Origin: an uncultured Helicobacteraceae bacterium
GTDB lineage: Bacteria; Campylobacterota; Campylobacteria; Campylobacterales; UBA6016
Assembly: GCA_937973585.1 (NCBI GenBank)
Contig: CALJKN010000180.1
Span: 1-8,074 of the forward strand
DNA: 8,074 nt
Direction: 5' to 3'
Part shown: in pieces, positions 6,272 through 8,074 of the stretch
How positions within the stretch are numbered: the first letter of the stretch is position 1
How the letters are laid out: every line of letters starts with the position of its first letter
Notes under the pieces: model-generated
The model's input: the letters and a program-made list of their open reading frames with translations, nothing else
Told to the model about the DNA's origin: nothing
Databases searched by the model: none
Position numbers and translations under genes: made by a program

Positions 6272-8074
6272 CTATTGCTTGATAGAGAGGAGCGTTTGGA
6301 GTAGCTGATCTGATGTTGTTATCGTTTTTGAGTTTGCTTGATAACCTCTTTGGATTACTATCAGGTTTGTTAGCGATTTTGACAAATCGACGTTACTCAT
6401 CTCTAGCGCTCCGGAATACAGAGCCCCTCTGCCGCCTGCCGCCGCAGTACCTATCGTAGGGTCGCCGCTGTTTGAAGAGGCTGAGAATGTATTGCCCCCT
6501 TCAGATAGTAGTCCGGCATTGTTTGTAAACTTCGCCATGGCTATTTGACCCAGAGTCAGCTGTTTGCCGTTTGTGAAGCTACCGATTATATAGCCGTTGG
6601 CATCGATATTTACCCCGTTTTGCTCACCGCTCGCATAACCGTCTTGGCTGATTAGCCCTGTAGCCGATTTTTGGTCAAAACTGGTTAGTCCGTCAAGGGC
6701 ATTTGCCGTGCCGAAATTTAGAGTTATTTGTTGTGATGTGGCTCCATTTTTCCAATCTACCGCAAGCGATGTCGGAGTCACGCTAGCCAGTGAACCGTCG
6801 GAATTAAACGTAACGGTTCCCCCTTTGAATACGTTTTGATTTGGCGACATGCCGCCTACGTCTGCCGGTTGCGGTACCGTAGCCTGCCATGTCCACTCAT
6901 TTTCGCTGTATTTTCTAAACTGTATAGTTACTGTATGTTTTGAGCCCAAAGAGTCGTATACGTCTATACTTGCGCCATGTGTTGCCGCATTGATGGCTTG
7001 TGTTGTTTTTGATACCGAGCTACCTACGGCTAGATTCCCGTCAAAGGCGGTAAATGTAGATGCAAACAGAGCGTTTTCCGTAACGGTTGAACTTTTTATC
7101 GACGTGGTTGCTATATTCATAGCGGTTCCGGTCGGATTTTTGATTGTAAATTTACCGTCCGAATTGATAGACACCAAAGCACCTGTCGATGTAGCCTGTG
7201 CTTGGAGCTGAAGTGCTTTTCTCAGGTCTTCCGTATCGTGGAATGTTTTATTGCTGCCCGCCGGAGCAGAACTGCTATCAACATCTGTGCTAGAGTACTG
7301 GTATTTGTAGGCGGTTACTTCTGTTTCGGTTGTTCCTGCGGCAAATAGATTCGTGCCGTCACCAGCATTTACGGTCAGGCTAATATTTTTTGTACTATCT
7401 CCCGCCGTTTGGTTTGTATTTGTAAATTTGAGTGTACCACCTGATACCACAGATGCTGTTACTCCCGTTTGAGTCTGAAATGAGTTGATGAGGGCTACCA
7501 AAGATGCAGCGTTATCGGCTGACGTTGAAGTTACTCCACCAACTGTCCCCGTAATCGATACGCCGTTTAATGTCATATTGACGGCTACGCCGGCACCCGC
7601 AGTTACTGCACCCATGGCAGTAGCAGAGCTTGCACTATCTAGTACTGTATTCTCAAAAGATACCCATATACCTTGATTGTTTTGGAGGTTATACGCTTTT
7701 CCGTTTGCATTAAATAGTGCCCCAAAATCCTCAGATACTTGGAATCTAGTAGTTACGGTAGAGTCAACACTAGGATCTCCGGCCGCACTCGTAGAGTCTA
7801 CCGTAGTTGTGGCACTATCACTGTCTAGTTGGTAGATGGCAGAATATGTATTTGTAGTGCTACCTCTGGCTAGATTCGCTTTTAGCGTGATGCTCTCGGT
7901 TGTTTTGGCTGGGATTGTTAGCCCCGGTTCTATTTGTATACTTTTTACAGGCCCTGTGGAGTCTACTTTGTATTTGGAGTCTGCTACCCAACCTTGAACG
8001 GTATAGCCGTTACTATCTACGAAGTTCCCGTATGCGTCAAAGTTGAACTCACCGTCTCTCGTGTATCTGTATGT
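6272..8074 (-). CDS. flgE: flagellar hook protein FlgE (5' end beyond window)
   Basis: FlgE polymerises into the flagellar hook, the universal joint between rod and filament, exported by the flagellar type III system. The frame is open to the right edge: 600 C-terminal residues are present and the N-terminus, roughly 100 residues judging from the family, lies outside. The first residues read YTRDGEFNFDAYGNFVDSNG then YTVQGW, the conserved FlgE motif entering the outer domains. The C-terminus has GALEMSNVDLSKSLTNLIV and QRGYQANSKTITTSDQLLQTLLSIKQ, the coiled D0 segment typical of rod/hook proteins, without cysteine. Between them is a long Ser/Thr/Ala/Asp-rich region with at least two flagellin-IN-like modules (about residues 169-223 and 279-316). 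An internal ATG at 7615 is not the start, because typical FlgE sequence continues upstream. The gene is convergent with dgt. Its promoter (often sigma-54 in this phylum) is not in view. Confidence 0.97.
   Translation of the reverse strand, partial: TYRYTRDGEFNFDAYGNFVDSNGYTVQGWVADSKYKVDSTGPVKSIQIEPGLTIPAKTTESITLKANLARGSTTNTYSAIYQLDSDSATTTVDSTSAAGDPSVDSTVTTRFQVSEDFGALFNANGKAYNLQNNQGIWVSFENTVLDSASSATAMGAVTAGAGVAVNMTLNGVSITGTVGGVTSTSADNAASLVALINSFQTQTGVTASVVSGGTLKFTNTNQTAGDSTKNISLTVNAGDGTNLFAAGTTETEVTAYKYQYSSTDVDSSSAPAGSNKTFHDTEDLRKALQLQAQATSTGALVSINSDGKFTIKNPTGTAMNIATTSIKSSTVTENALFASTFTAFDGNLAVGSSVSKTTQAINAATHGASIDVYDSLGSKHTVTIQFRKYSENEWTWQATVPQPADVGGMSPNQNVFKGGTVTFNSDGSLASVTPTSLAVDWKNGATSQQITLNFGTANALDGLTSFDQKSATGLISQDGYASGEQNGVNIDANGYIIGSFTNGKQLTLGQIAMAKFTNNAGLLSEGGNTFSASSNSGDPTIGTAAAGGRGALYSGALEMSNVDLSKSLTNLIVIQRGYQANSKTITTSDQLLQTLLSIKQ

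Noticed and set aside
7613..7615. ATG at 7615 as the start of flgE
   Set aside because: The frame stays open to the right edge and translates into the conserved FlgE YTRDGEF...GYTVQGW segment, so the gene is cut by the window, not started here.
1..8074. Frequent CCGGA/TCCGG words resembling an uptake sequence
   Set aside because: Most fall inside genes as ordinary Ala-Gly, Thr-Gly, Ser-Gly or Pro codon pairs with no fixed longer flank, so codon preference explains them.
1..8074. CRISPR, tRNA, insertion sequence, prophage or defence island
   Set aside because: No regularly spaced repeats, cloverleaf, transposase or terminal inverted repeats, and no defence-type domains were seen; the gene content is metabolic and flagellar.

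Overview
The window looks like a chromosomal segment of a free-living or host-associated Campylobacterota (Epsilonproteobacteria). The clues are: moderate GC with AT-rich promoter regions, a TrpA without the usual N-terminal helix, a ferrochelatase and dNTPase with the epsilon-type N-termini I remember, and a large hook protein FlgE with an expanded middle domain. I cannot fix the genus from sequence alone; Sulfurimonas, Sulfuricurvum, Sulfurospirillum and higher-GC Campylobacter are all compatible.

Layout. (1) Positions 3-50 hold the last residues of an unidentified plus-strand gene. (2) A two-gene minus-strand operon (1985 down to 59) encodes a 573-residue two-domain acyltransferase (PlsC-type domain plus GNAT/OlsB-type domain, resembling the ornithine-lipid synthase OlsF), then a 63-residue cysteine-rich zinc protein whose cysteine spacing resembles the ClpX N-terminal zinc domain. 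(3) An AT-rich divergent intergenic region (1986-2133) carries probable promoters in both directions. (4) A plus-strand cluster trpB - hemH - trpA - dgt (2134-6200) follows, with hemH/trpA and trpA/dgt overlapping by a few bases. It ends in a rho-independent terminator at 6241-6269. (5) Convergent to it, the 3' 600 codons of flgE run off the right edge on the minus strand.

How the genes relate. TrpA and TrpB form tryptophan synthase, yet their genes are separated by hemH (last step of protoheme synthesis), and dgt (dNTP hydrolysis) is attached downstream. This looks like a housekeeping operon assembled from unrelated pathways, not one dedicated system. Two intergenic spacers, after trpB and after dgt, carry related double-hairpin elements ending in a CGGGC-T(3-4)-GCCCG hairpin, probably a genome-wide repeat.

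I see no CRISPR array, tRNA, rRNA, insertion sequence, prophage or toxin-antitoxin module, and no convincing new multi-gene system. The most worthwhile leads are the OlsF-like fusion with its small zinc-finger partner, the split trpBA pair, and the recurrent double-hairpin element.
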